A stretch of DNA of 64,000 nt from Zonotrichia leucophrys gambelii (taxonomy: Eukaryota; Chordata; Aves; Passeriformes; Passerellidae): positions 30,590,357 through 30,654,356 of the forward strand of contig NC_088178.1 of the NCBI RefSeq assembly GCF_028769735.1, given 5' to 3'. Numbering within the stretch: position 1 is the first letter of the stretch; each line of letters starts with the position of its first letter. This document shows positions 11,165 through 23,003 of the stretch, piece after piece. Under the pieces are notes generated by a model. It was not told the origin of the DNA and did not search any database. It worked only from the letters and a program-made list of their open reading frames with translations. A program made the translations under genes and the position numbers.

Positions 11165-12217
11165 TGGAGAAACCTGCCCTCAGGGGATGCCCCTCCACAG
11201 CCTGTTCAGCCCCTCTGCTCCTGTCCTGTTCTCTCTCAGTCCATGTTTGGGGTGCTGTCTGTGCAGCTCTGCTCAGACCCTGCCTGGTGCTCAGCAGCTG
11301 CTCCCCAATGGAGCTGGGGCTCTGCAGCTCAAATGCACCCTTCCTTGGCATCCCTGAGCTCTGCCAGACAGGGCAGGGGTGCTGCCCAGAGCCCCAGCCA
11401 GAGGGAACCAACCCCCCTGCCTGCAGAGGATCACAGCAAAGGATGGATAATAGCATCCTGAGAGCTGCACTGGCTCCTCAGAGTGATGAATATTCCATAA
11501 AACACTTTGGGAAGCAGTTTATCGGGGTGTGAGCAGCAGCACTTTATGGCTGCTCTGGCTGTCAGAAAGTGTTATTAGAGCTGTTCCTGAAAATTGTGGT
11601 GTTAATATGCTGCTCAGAGTGCTGGGATTTGATCTACTAATGATGATCACCTGGGGCTCACAGGCTCTGCGTGTGGCAGGGCTGACTTCTGCTAGAAATA
11701 ATAATAACCAGGTAAAATTCATGCACACTCACATTCCTGGAGTAACTAACAGGATTGTGCTAAGCAATTTGTAGATACGAGCTACACAACAATAGGCAAA
11801 TCACACTCCTCACATTTTCTCATTTCCTTTCTTTTACATTTCATTACGTTTCAGGCTAAAAAGTGCTTGGATAGAGACCGTGGCAGCAGCATCCCTTGAC
11901 ACTTTATGAGTTTAAGAATACAAATACTTTCGAAATTCTTATTCCAGGCCAGCCTCCCAAATGCCAACCTGTGTTTTACTGCCCCTCAGGAAGGCACCAC
12001 ATCCATGATGCCAAGCAAGCCAGAATCTCATTCCCAGGCAGTAGATCTGAGGGGATTTTGGGGATGACCAAGCAGCACCTGGGTGGGGTTTGGCAGCTCT
12101 CAGACCTGGAGGGGGCAGAGCCTGAGCAGGGTCTGAGCTCCCCCCGTGTGTCCTCAGGCATGAGGGCATTTCCCAGCTCCCTCTTTGTCCCTTCTCCACC
12201 CAGGTGAACTGGGCAGC
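11165..12217. other. Single-copy DNA, no gene recognised
   Basis: GC-moderate sequence, AT-richer near 11680-11880. Open frames overlap on both strands and show no domain. Nothing else was recognised. Confidence 0.4.
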
Positions 12218-12800
12218 TGTTGGGGAAGATGAGACAGGAAAGCCTTATAAATGTGATTGTCTGGCAAAAAATTGTGAGAATATGGAATCTGTAAGAGCGA
12301 TTGAAATGAAAGCAAGCTTTGAAATCCCTCAGTTACTGAACAACTGGAAAACAATGGTGTGGCCAGCTGAAGGTGATCCCCCTTTGATGGAACAACACCC
12401 TCTGCTTGTAGACAGGCCCAAGGCTCAGAGCAGACCCTACAGCTTGGCAGAAGGGGCCAAAGAGGAGTTTTTAGGGTTTAAAATGTAATACAGTGTGGTA
12501 ATGTAGTGATTCTTATAGGCTGTATGTAAATGCTATAGGATTTGTGTCTTGTACTAGATTGGTTAGTGAGAATGAGAATATTCAACACAGAAGAAGATTT
12601 ATTGTATTGAACGGGAACTTTGCTATCTTATCCTTTTACTCTCTTACCCTTTTATGCTCTTACCCTCTCACCCTCTCTCCCCGTCTCTTCTCTCGGGCCT
12701 GCTCTGAGCTGTGGCTGGCAGTTCCCAGCAGGGCCCTGCACCCAGGCCCTCTGCAATGAACCCCAAGTTCCAGACCTGGCTGCAGAGATCTCTGGTCTCC
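12218..12800 (+). mobile_element. ERV LTR, family 2 (copy 1, 3'-truncated)
   Basis: Starts 'tgttggggaagatgagacag' and aligns almost base for base with 28317-29095 to about 12800, where the two diverge. It carries one unit of the 44-bp 'ccagcagggccctgcaccca' motif that is repeated five times in the other copy. It lacks the LTR 3' end (polyadenylation signal and terminal CACAACA). An in-frame stretch of about 90 codons to the TAA at 12486 is shared by both copies but shows no constraint (see findings). Confidence 0.8.
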
Positions 12801-13493
12801 ATCCCCACCATCCCATCCCCGGTCACTCCTTCAGCAGCCCCAGTGGCAGTGAGACAAGCAGAGTGTCCTGGGCATGAGGAGGGCCAGCACTTGGTACCTT
12901 TGGCTCCAGCCCAGGCTCAGCCTCACCAGGCCCCAGCCCCTGGAGCAGGCTCACAGTCCACCCTCCCTGGGGCGGCCCTGCCCTCCACACAAACCCTGGA
13001 CTTGGCTCTTGACGTTTTTTGCCTTGCCCAGGATTTTGTGGCCAAGGTTTGCTCCCCCTCTGCTCTGTGACAGAAACAGCAGAACTCTGCCTTCACAGCC
13101 TCTGCTGGCGCCTCGGTCCTCCCCATGAGCAGCACGCTGCAAACCCCCACAGAAATCACCTCTCTGTTGATAAATCCCTCACTCAGAGGGAAAAGCGTAT
13201 GTAAATACAGTCACACTCTCAATTGCTGGTGCCCTTGCAGCTGTGGGAAGCGGTGCTGTTCCTCATTTGTCACAGAATTGGGCTGCACTGACTGCGTGGA
13301 GAGATACAGCTGAGATCTCTGCCTCAGAGTTCCCCAATTACAGCCCACATGTCCAACCACTCGCAATGAAATTCATTTCATCCCTCACAGCGCAAATACC
13401 ATCACTGCTCTGCTGTGCTGTGTGCTGGTTCCTGCACTCCCTCTTGGCTGGGAATGCCAAACTGGCTTTGGCATTTGCCAGCCTTGGTGGAGC
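12801..13493. other. Single-copy DNA, no gene recognised
   Basis: GC-rich first half, mixed second half. Nothing recognisable; open frames overlap on both strands. Confidence 0.4.
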
Positions 13494-13920
13494 CTTGCTA
13501 AAAGGGTAAACATTGCTAAAAGAAAGAAGTAGCCAAAACTCTACCTCTACACTGATTCATAGATAGTAGCCAATGCTCTGTGGGGCTAGACCAGCAAAGT
13601 AGATGGCTAGAGAGGCAGGAAGAAGCTAATTAGCAGCGTAAAAAAAAACAATTTAGGCTGCTAATAATTAATAAGACATCGCTACCAAAGCAGAAAAGCT
13701 GTCTGTAAAAATCTGCCATGTAGATGCCCATGTCCCCAAAAACAAAGCCAATGAAGAACACCAAAACAATAAACAAGTAAACCAAGCTGCAAGGATAGAG
13801 ATGTCAAAAATAGACTTAAATTAGCAACACAAAAAAAAATTATTCCTAGCTCAATGGAGCCATAGTGCCTCAGATCATCACAATAGAAATGCCACCTATA
13901 AGTGACCCATGACCCATGAG
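13494..13920. other. Unexplained A-rich block
   Basis: About 430 bp in which the plus strand is A- and C-rich with almost no G-runs, including A9 runs at 13639 and 13830, set between GC-rich flanks. It opens with 'tgctaaaagggtaaacattgctaaaag', a short direct repeat of 'ttgctaaaag'. The minus strand is open for about 80 codons of hydrophobic composition in its part. I do not recognise it: candidates are an old LTR, an ancient mitochondrial insert or another decayed element. Confidence 0.35.
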
Positions 13921-14377
13921 TGAGGGGTGCCAGCAGAGCAGGGCAGAGAGGAGCTGGGCCCTGGTTTGTCCCCGTGCCCAGAGCTGGGCCAGTGCTGTCA
14001 GAACATCCCCATGATGGCACAGCAGCCACCAGGCCCCAGGAAGGGATGCTCAGCCTGGGCTCAGCCCCATCCCTGTTAGCAGCCTGCGGATGCCAAGGGG
14101 TGGCTGGAGCTTTGCAGCTCCTACTGGCACCCAGACCTGTGCTCTCCTGCCTTTGGGTAATGCACATACACAGAATTATCCTGATCCCCCTCCTGATCCC
14201 TCTGCACTCCTGCTGCCAAAGTCCCCCTGGTACCCAGGGTACATTACAGGGGTGCAGGAGTCTCTTGTGATAAGCTCTGTCCAGAAAGTGAGTGAGCAAA
14301 TTCAGTGAAGAAAATTGCATGAGGAAACACAGAAATCCTGGGAAGGGCAGGCCTTCCTCCTGAATTTCAGTTACAGA

Positions 14378-14660
14378 ACCAGAGAATCCCAGAATGGTTT
14401 GGGCTCACAGGGACCTCAAATTCCATCCATTGCACCCCTGCCATGGCAGGGACACCTCCCACTGTCCCTGGTGCTCCAGCCCCCGTGTCCAGCCTGGCCT
14501 TGGGCATGGCCAGGGATCCAGGGGCAGCCACAGCTGCTCTGGGAATTCTATCCCAGCCTGCCCACCCTGCCAGGAGCAACTCCCAGTTCCCTGTGCAGCT
14601 GCAGGCCAGTACCCGATGGTGTGGAAGGCCCCAGCAGCTCTCTGTGATCACTGATGGATC
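14378..14660 (-). mobile_element. CR1 LINE 3' end, antisense
   Basis: Begins with the reverse complement of the CR1 tail ('agaatcccagaatggtttgg', then 'gacctcaaattccatcca') and continues with the characteristic 'cactgtccctggtgctccag', 'gtgtccagcctggccttggg' and 'ggatccaggggcagccacag' segments. Truncated, non-coding. Confidence 0.9.
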
Positions 14661-15532
14661 CCACGGGCACGGGGCCATCCCGGAGCCTGCCAACAGCTCC
14701 TGCAAAGCAAACATAAATTTAAAAATGTACCAGCAGCCATTTATTTCTATGACACTTTAACACTTCTGTCAAGAACACATTTAAATTAAAAATGAACAAG
14801 AAACTGAAATAAGAGATGGGGTGAATTGGAACAGATCAAAGGAAAACACTCAATCCTTAAGGCACTGCTCCATTGCTAAATCCCTGTCCTGTGACAAACA
14901 CTCCAGTGCTGATTAAAAGCCTTCAAGGTCTCTTCATATTTCCAAGATGAACAACTCACTAGTCTTGGATGTAGAATTATTTTGCTATTTGCAGTTTTTG
15001 GCAACATTTTTCATAGTTTTTTAGTGTATTTTTTTACAATATTCGTGAAAGAAAAAACACAATCATTATACAGTGGGATTGTGGGATTTATTTGCCAGTA
15101 ATGGGGCACGTTGCTGTAAGAAGCAATAACAGAGCAATGAAGGTGCTGCCATTGTCTTTAAGTGCACCTTAAGTACAGTCATTACAAATTGGACGTGGGT
15201 AATTCCCCCTTTATGACTGGCTGTTCCATCTCCCCTCTCCTTCCTTTGACAAGAGTGTTCCTCAGCTAAATTAGTCTTTCCTGAAAGTCATGAGAGTTGG
15301 AGAAAGATTAGAGAGAACAAGAGGAGAGGCTGGGGACGGGGAAAATGAGAGATGTTAAAGCACAGGAACATGTCCTTGGCTGAACTGCATTTTCCCTGCC
15401 TGGCTGAGCCGAGCGCTGCGCAACACGCACGGGCACAGGAGGGAGGGCTCAGTTCTGAAAAATACCTGAGAGAAACTTCTCTTGGAACAGCAGAGCCTGG
15501 ATAGGCCATTTGGGCAGTGCTGGCTCACAGAA
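14661..15532. other. Single-copy, AT-rich DNA
   Basis: Mostly AT-rich (14700-15290) without tandem units. No gene or mobile element recognised; a conserved non-coding element is possible. Confidence 0.3.
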
Positions 15533-15905
15533 TGATCACAGAATCAGGGAATCCCAGAATGAGTTGTATTGGGGGGGACCTCAAATCCCACCCAGTGCCA
15601 CCCAGCCATGGCAGGGACACCTTCCCCTGTCCCAGGTGCTCCAGCCCCAGTGTCCAGCCTGGCCTTGGGCACTGCCAGGGATCCAGGGGCAGCCACAGCA
15701 AATCTGGGCACCTGTGCCAGGGCCTGCCCCCCCTGCCAGGGAAGGATTTGTCCCCAGCATCCCCTCCCTCCCTGTCCCCTGGCAGAGGCCAGCCATTCCC
15801 CCTGCTCCTGGCACCCCAGCCCCTGTAAATCCTCTCTCTCGCTGTTCCTTGTCAGCCCCTTCAGCCCTGGAAGGCCACAATCCTCTCAGCCCAGGCAGAA
15901 CTGAA
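15533..15905 (-). mobile_element. CR1 LINE 3' end, antisense
   Basis: Same order of CR1 3' segments as the copy at 14378, about 85-90% alike by eye over the shared part ('gtgctccagccccagtgtcc', 'ggatccaggggcagccacag', 'acctgtgccagggcctgcc'). It extends further into the element than that copy. It is one of the two CR1s within 1.2 kb in the same orientation. Confidence 0.9.
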
Positions 15906-16467
15906 GGGGTGCACAGAGCCTGGGTTCCTCAGCCTGCTCACCATGCTCTAAAGCCCATAAATCATGCTCTGTCAGCCCCTCCAGGAAAGCTGAAGCTTCT
16001 CCAACATCTTCAGTCTGTTACTGCAGCCGTGCTGCTGCTCCCTTGAAAGTTTTTTATTACGATTCCTAAATATCAATATCTTCTGTATTTCTACATCACA
16101 GGGTACAGAATGTTCCACCCCTTCTGTAAACATTAGCCAGCCCCATTTAATAACTCTCTCATGATTTCACACCTAATAGTTTCTTGCAGTTAGAGAATAA
16201 TTGATGAGTTTATTCAGCGCAGTAAATACGTGTTTGTGTCTGTACAGAGCCAGAGCTCAGGGCTGTGTGGAAGGCAATAAGTGTGTTTCCATTGATCTTC
16301 AGGGTGCAGCCCTGACTGGGATTCCTTCAGCACCCTCCCTCTGGGAGCACAGACCGTTTGCTCCTGAGTGGGAGCACAGCCTGGGGTCCCATGGCTCTCC
16401 CCACGTGCTCTGCCCATGTTCCTGACGTGGATGCTGCAGGTCCAGCATTGACTGCTGGCAGCCATGG
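15906..16467. other. Single-copy DNA, no gene recognised
   Basis: AT-rich in the middle (16040-16210). Nothing recognisable. Confidence 0.35.
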
Positions 16468-16849
16468 TGTCACAGACATCTGTTATGCAAAATCCTTTCC
16501 TTAGGATTTTTCCTCCTGAGAGGCTGAGAGGGCTCAGGAACAAAATGCAAACAATGGTTATCTGCTGTTGTGGAATGCAACAGGCGCAGCTGTGATTGGT
16601 CTCATGTGGATGTTTGGAATTGATGGCCTATCACAGTCAGCTGGCTCAGACTCTGTCCGAGCCACAAACCTTTGTTATCATTCCTTTCTATTCTCAGCTT
16701 AGCTAGCCTTCTGATGAAATCCTTTCTTCTATTCCTTTAGTATAGTTTTGATGTATTATATATCATAAAATAATAAATCAGCCTTCTGAAACATGGAGTC
16801 AGATCCTCATCTCTTCCTTCAACATAAGACCCCTGTGAACAGCATCACA
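16468..16849 (+). mobile_element. Solo LTR, family 1 (copy B)
   Basis: A 382-bp LTR in sense orientation: starts 'tgtcacagacatctgttatg', ends 'ccctgtgaacagcatcaca'. The flanks CCATGG (16462-16467) and CCGTGG (16850-16855) form a 6-bp target duplication with one mismatch. AATAAA lies at 16772-16777, just upstream of the conserved 'tcagccttctgaaacatgga' segment. The CCAAT element is mutated to CCTAT at about 16627. No internal retroviral sequence is present. Confidence 0.9.
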
Positions 16850-16894
16850 CCGTGGGAACAGGGTGAGGGCTCCAGGCACCCCAGCTCTGAGCCT

Positions 16895-17003
16895 GCAGCT
16901 GGGCTGGGGTGTCACCCTTGTGCTGCAGCTGGGATGTCACCCTTGTGCTGCAGCTGGGATGTCACCCTTGTGCAGCTGGGCTGGGGTGTCACCCTTGTAC
17001 TGC
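16895..17003. repeat. ~29-bp minisatellite, about 4 copies
   Basis: The unit is 'gtgctgcagctgggatgtcacccttg' with 'gggctggggtgtcaccc' variants at both ends. Confidence 0.85.
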
Positions 17004-17171
17004 ATGGGGCACAATTGAAGCAGCAGCACCTGCACAGCCAGGGCAGCTCTGGGTCTGAAAGGGTGGCCAAGCACAGCGAGGGCTGCCCTGGCCAATGGCA
17101 GGGCCACCAGCCCCGGGTTGGGACAGGAGCAAGCAGGCTGTCACTGTGTGACAGGGCTCAGTGGGTATGGG

Positions 17172-17248
17172 GGGGTTTGTCAAAGAATGGACTTGAACAT
17201 CCTGGGAGTCTTTTCAGACCTCAAGGATTTCATGATTCAGTCATTCAG
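17172..17248 (+). mobile_element. CR1 LINE tail, sense (short)
   Basis: 'catcctgggagtcttttcag-acctcaaggatttcatgattcag' corresponds to the last ~70 bp of a CR1 element. Further 5' sequence is not recognisable. Confidence 0.6.
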
Positions 17249-17321
17249 CTTGTCCTGAATCCCAGGGACTCCTGAGTCCAGGGATCTCAGAGGACAAGTG
17301 TGACAACGTTCCTGTGCCATG

Positions 17322-17388
17322 CCCCTGGTGATGGCGCAAGGAGTGAATGTCCCCATGGTGATGGCACAAGGAGTGAGTGTCCCCACAG
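17322..17388. repeat. ~33-bp direct repeat, 2 copies
   Basis: 'ggtgatggcgcaaggagtga(a)tgtcccca' is followed at once by 'ggtgatggcacaaggagtga(g)tgtcccca'. Confidence 0.7.
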
Positions 17389-17654
17389 CTGCAGGAGGGT
17401 TTGTGCCCAGCTGGAGGGTCCCACAAACTCCCTCCCACACCCACCCCCAGCCCCTGCCCAGAGGCCTCCTGGCTGAAAACAGAAGGCAATTTCTCCTCAG
17501 CATCCTGGCCTATCAATATGCATTGTGCATATCAAAAATTAAGATCCATTTTGTGGCTTAAATAAAATATGAGGACATTCCAGGAGCCAGATTGCATTTC
17601 AGCTCCTAAAGTGACTCCTTGGGTTTCTGGAACACTCTATGGAAAACCAGGGTG

Positions 17655-17800
17655 AGCCAAGAACTGCCCCTGGCAGGGCGGTTGGGACTAAGTGACCCCT
17701 AAAGGTGCCTTCTGACCCCCAATCACAGATAATTCTGAGCTGGGAGGGACCCAGGAGGATCATCAGGTCCAAGTGGCAGGGATGGCCCCTGCAGAGCCCA
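17655..17800. mobile_element. Two CR1 tails meeting tail to tail
   Basis: From 17660 a sense CR1 3' end reads 'tggcagggcggttgggacta-agtgacccctaaaggtgcc', with its terminal tail near 17722. From there an antisense CR1 3' end starts ('atcacagataattctgagct', 'gggagggacccaggaggatc', 'atcaggtccaa'). Two CR1 copies therefore converge at their 3' ends, with almost no spacer. Confidence 0.65.
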
Positions 17801-18067
17801 CTGGTGTTCCCAGGGAAGCCTCTCTCAGACACTGCAGTCACTGCAGTTTGAGCCCGCAGAAAAATATTTCTTCTTTAATTGGGCACTCTTGGAAGATGTT
17901 CAATTGCATAGAAAAAGAAATAAAACATCCCAGTTAAACTCAAAGCAGTAAATTACAGCTGAAAAGGAGGAAAACCACCCATTTAGGGGATTGCATCGTT
18001 TAGCCTCAGACTGAGTCCAACCCATAAGAGTGCAAATGACCCTGAGTCAGGTCCAGGAGCTGCCCCA

Positions 18068-18455
18068 GTGATCCCTGTGGGTCCTTCCAACCCAGAACCC
18101 TGGGACTGGACCCTCTGCACATTCTGGATCTCTCCGCATATCCTGAGACTGCACCCTGTGCACATTCTGGATCTCTCAGCACATCCTGGGACTGGGCCCT
18201 GTGCGCATTCTGGACCTCTCCACAGATCCTGTGCTGGGACTGCACCCTCTGCACATTGTGGATCTCTCAGCACATCCTGAGACTGCACCCTGTGCACATT
18301 CTGGGCCTCTCAGCACATCCTGAGACTGCACCCTGTGCACATTCTGGGCCTCTCAGCACATCCTGGGACTGGACCCTCTGCACATTCTGGATCTCTCAGT
18401 ACATTCTGTGCTGGGACTGGGCCCTGTGCACATTCTGGACCTCTCAGCACATCCT
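18068..18455. repeat. ~46-52-bp minisatellite grown from a CR1 tail
   Basis: At 18068-18100 a CR1 3' tail ('tgatccctgtgggtccttcc-aacccagaa') leads directly into about eight units of the form 'ctgggactggaccctctgca-cattctggatctctcagcac-atc'. Units alternate between 'gagactgcaccctgtg' and 'gggactggaccctctg' variants, and two carry an extra 'tgtgct'. Confidence 0.85.
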
Positions 18456-21400
18456 GTGCTGCTGGGCCCCTGTGGCTGGGGGCAGAGCAGGAGCCAGGTG
18501 AGCTGCAGCTCTGCATTTCAGGGCAATGTGGCATCTCCCTGCAGTGGGCACGAGCCTGACCTCGCTGTCCTGCCCTGAATGACTCACCTCTGGCTCTGGG
18601 GATGCATTTCCCCCTCACTCTCAGCTCTGACCTGAAAAACTTGCAGTAAATAATGTTTTCCCAGCAGCCAGGAGGACGTGTTCCATTTCAAAGGTGAGGT
18701 GACTAAGCCTTTCCCTGCGTTAAGCACTTTGAGATCATCCCGTATAAAAATCACTATAAACATTTAATATTCTTATAGAAGTGGTGTCAGTGCTGCCTGT
18801 CTGGGAACCTGTCCCAGGAGAAAAGGGCAGAGATCAAGGAAAGTATTCAAAAGGATAATTAAATATTTAATAAAAGCCATTAAATAGTGTGGGCCAGGAC
18901 TGCAGCCAGCATAAATCACAATGACTCTGTTGGTGGGTCTCTGCTGGTTTATATTAAAAGAGGCTGCTTTGGGGTGGCTTCTAAAAACCTTTCAGATTTG
19001 CTGGTGTCATTGCAGTGTCTTCTATACTAGGGCAGTGTCAGAGCTGCTGTTTTTCAGCACACCTAATGAGGAAATCAGGGTAAAAATACACTATTAGAAG
19101 TAAAATGTTTTCATGCAGAAAACCTGTTTAAAAATTAAATATTGTGGAGTGTGTGCTGTGACACGCCACTGACAGATACTGAATTTATTCTCTTGGTGGG
19201 CAAAGAGACTGCATCTCTTCTGCTGGGTGTTTGTGGCAGTGATGGAGGTGGGATGCTGCTGGGGTTTGGTACCTGACAGAACAGGAGCAGCAGGGCGGGT
19301 CTGGCCTCAGCCTGGGTGACAAGAGCCTCACAGCCCTGTCCCAGAGCCCAGCTCTGCCGCCCAGGCCACGCTGCTCCCTCTCCTCACTGAGATCCATTTC
19401 AGCCCAGGCTCTGGCACCTGGCACAGGGCAGGGAGAGGCTCTCCAGACCCCCTTTGCTGGCCCTGTTCCTCCAGACACCCTCCACCAGGCCATATGCCAC
19501 CCCTAATCCTCCGGCACACACATGGGGAATAATTGGAATTATTCTTTGTCCTCTCTCAGCTTGCATTGTAAAACAAAGAGGCGAGCGCAGAGGGGCTCCG
19601 TAAGAGGAATAAGTGGGTTTAATTGAGGTCACGCTGATGTGACAAGTCTAGGAGCTAAATGAGGTTTTAAGTTAAAGTGGGAAATGGCTGAGGTTAACTC
19701 ACACATACCTTGAAGCTGTTTTTCTTTCTACTTCTCTCTTTTTTGGTACCTTAATTTTGTCAAATTAGTCTGTTTTAGATTCTGCAGGTTAAATTTAAGA
19801 CTAATATATAGGGAGTGCTTTGGAAAATGAGTTTGTGACAAAACCCTGCTGCTTGAGAAGTGAACAAATGACCAGAAGAGCTTTTTGCCCAAAACTGAGG
19901 GTCTCTCCTGCCTGCTGCAGAGCAGCACGTTCGTTTTTTCATGCAAAAGGTAAAAATCATGAAAACTCCAAGTGGCTTCTGGGGGTGGGGTGCAGCCACA
20001 CAAGCCCTGGGCATCTTTGCTGCACAGGCTGGGGGTGAGAAGGAGACTGGGATGTGATGTAAATCCATTTTGTGTGGCCTGGGAAGAGCAGCCGTGCAGA
20101 CGAGCCAGCATCTCCAAAGGATATTTATGGCATTCTCCATATAAATATGCACATGGGATACAGGCGAGAATATCACTTTTCATATCCTCACCACAAGTGC
20201 TGCTGCCATTAATCTGTCACAGCCATCCTTTAGGTGCAGTTTCAAGTTTGATGTAGTAAAGATATGTGAATTTGAAATTTTATTTCAGTGCTGTCATGTG
20301 AGTACATAAAAAAAAAAAAGGAGTGAGGAAGTGTTTGTGTGTGAGCACGCACTCAGCACGTGATTCCCAAAAACGTGGAATGCATGGAGTTCACAATGCT
20401 ACATCTCAGAAACACTGAAATATTCTAAAATTTTATTTATTCTTATCTTGAGTAATCACATTCCTGTCACGTACCATAAATTCAGCTTTTTGGCCGCCTC
20501 CTGGCTGTACATTTAATTTTTGTGGGGAGTCCTTTGTTTTGTCAAAGGTGTTCACTAAGCTCACAAAATTAACCTCGTGCCCTCATCCCTCAGACTCCTT
20601 TTGCTTCTCTTTCCAAATGCACCAAAAATCCCCACCCCTGTAAAACACTCTGAGAAAACCATTCTGTTTCCATGACACCCACGATTTGCACTGATTCCTC
20701 CATAACTGAGGGTTCATGGAAGTGGCTCTCAATATTCCTGACCAGGGTTTCATTTCGGTCCATGACTTAACTGCATTAATAATTTAAGGTAATGCTCAGT
20801 GTCCACTGAAGTCAATGAGACTTAAGCTCGTGAAAAATAAGTTTGCTGAATTAGGGTGGAAATAGAATTATGTTGGTCTGCCCTGCAGCCACGAGTGACT
20901 GGTTGAGAGGGGATGAGTTCATTTGATGCACACAGGAAATTAAAATTGACCTTCAGATCACCGATTTTTGGAGGAAAAAAAGAAGCAAAGCTCTTAAAAA
21001 ATGGAGCCTTTGACTGTTGGAAAGGTGTGAGATCTATTTATAGCAACACATGCCATTTTGGTACAGTGCTCAGAGTTATTTAAAGTCGATGACAGCCTGT
21101 CTGCTCCTCTGAGGGAGCAGTTCCCTGGAGGTGAGGTCAATCACATGGCGTCACTGAGGGGAAAAACACAAAGTGATCCTGGGCAGGGAGCAGAGGCTGG
21201 GTGAGGAATGGGGAGCTCTCCCAGCAGAGCACTGTGGTTTTCCTGCTGCTGGTTTTGCTGGTCCCAGCTGGCAGCAGCTCTGCAGAGGAGCTCTCAGCCC
21301 TGCAGGTGCGAACCCCAACATCCGCGCAGCGCCCTGCGAGCTCGGCTCCCGCAGCTGCTCCCATGGAAACCTGGAGCTCTTCCTCAGCCCCCCTGAGCTC

Positions 21401-21536
21401 CTGAGCGTGGAGCAGGCACTGCTGGAGGGGCTGGCTCTGGGGACAGCTCGGGCACTGCTCCTGGGCTGCTGGATGGCAGGAGGGGGACACGGGAGCAACT
21501 GGAGACACTGGAGCGGAGCAGGGGTGCTCCACGAGG
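18456..21536. other. Long single-copy stretch, candidate non-coding elements
   Basis: About 3 kb without any mobile element I can recognise. AT-rich sections at 18640-19180, 19620-20300 and 20400-21080 carry TAAT/ATTA, ATTTGCAT-like and 'ccatataaatatg' motifs (20137). Open frames are short and have no domain; a 151-codon minus-strand frame (19728-20183) lies in such an AT-rich section and is not supported as coding. Nothing else seen. Confidence 0.3.
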
Positions 21537-22085
21537 GGATGGATGGATGGATGGATGGATGGATGGATGATGGATGGATGGATGGATGGATGGATGGATG
21601 GATGGATGGATGGATGGATGGATGGATGATGGATGGATGGATGGATGGATGGATGGATGGATGATGATGGATGGATGATGGATGGATGGATGGATGGATG
21701 GATGGATGGATGGATGGATGATGGATGGATGGATGGATGGATGATGGATGGAGATGGATGGATGGATGATGGATGGATGGATGGATGGATGGATGGATGA
21801 TGGAGGGATGGATGGATGGATGGATGATGGATGGATGAGATGGATGGATGTGGATGGATGGATGGATGGATGGATGATGGATCCATGGATAGATCCATGG
21901 ATGGATGGATGGATCCATGGATGGATGGATGGATGGATGGATGGATGGATGGATGGATGGATGATGGATGGATGGATGGATGGATGGATGATGGATGGAT
22001 GGATGGATGATGGATGGATGGATGGATGGATGGATCCATGGATGGATCCATGGATGGATCCATGGATCCATGGATGGATGATAGA
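21537..22085. repeat. GGAT/ATCC tetranucleotide microsatellite, ~550 bp
   Basis: Nearly pure 'ggat' repeats interrupted by 'gat' slips that shift the phase and, towards the 3' end (21880-22080), by palindromic 'ggatccatgg' junctions. Because a tetranucleotide has a 12-bp coding period without stops, frames of more than 300 codons are open on the minus strand; these are artefacts. Confidence 0.97.
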
Positions 22086-23003
22086 GGGGTGGCAGGTGGG
22101 TGAGTGCAAGAGCCAAACACATCCCTGATGCTTTAGGGAATCCAAAACTGGATGTCACTTATTTGTTTAATTTCCTTCAATATTTCAACTAGAAGCCCTT
22201 GCACATTTTTCTTCCTGAAAAGTCATAAATAATGACTTAATAACAAGAAATCAGTCATTACTTATATCTCATTGCCTGTTTTCCCAGGAGGAGTCTCTGT
22301 CATCTCCCTTTTTTGCAAGTGTGTGGCACAAACCAGGGATTACCCTGACCCTGGCTCAGCCTCCCCACCATCCTGCCCCAGGAAAATGTAGCTGAAAAGG
22401 GAATATTGGGGTTTTGATAACAAAATCATGTTAGTGGCCATGAAGCATCATGAGCTTGCTCTGGGTTAAATGAACTGTTTTGTTTGACCTGAAATGACTT
22501 CTGGCGTTCTTGGAACTGCCAGAACATTGAGAAGTCATTTAGCTGCACAGCCTTAATTAAGCAACTGCCTCCAGTTATGATTTACTCCGTCATTCAGAAA
22601 ATTAGACCTTCACACTGTTCCTAATTCTTGCCAGAGTCCTTAAGGACAGCGTTTACCAAGATCAGCTGTGGTTTGGGGTGTTCCAGATTTTAGATGCCGA
22701 GCCTGGAATGAAGTCAGGTTTCCAGAAGTGTCTCTGCAGATCAGGGCTAAAGGAGCTCTGAGGACTTGCTGCTCCTCTCCCACAAATCCTGGGCTGGCTA
22801 TCTTCACTGCAGCATGGCTGTAAAGTGCATTTTGGTGCTAAGGGCAGTTATGTACTCTTACAGCACTGCACATCCCAATTTCTTACCCGCCTTCTGCAGC
22901 ACTTTGATTTTATTGTAGAGTCACATGTGCTGTGGATGGAATTAAACCTTTCTGCATATTCCCAGTGCTTCCCATACCTCCCTACTTGACATTCTGCACT
23001 GGA
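22086..23003. other. Single-copy AT-rich DNA, no gene recognised
   Basis: Non-repetitive, with a motif-dense part at 22190-22660 (TTAATTAAG at 22552, ATTAGACC). Possible conserved non-coding DNA by composition only. Confidence 0.3.

Noticed and set aside
21137..22158. Open frames of 327, 335 and 253 codons on the minus strand (His-Pro-Ser-Ile repeats)
   Set aside because: They are the translation of the GGAT microsatellite; a tetranucleotide without stops opens all frames.
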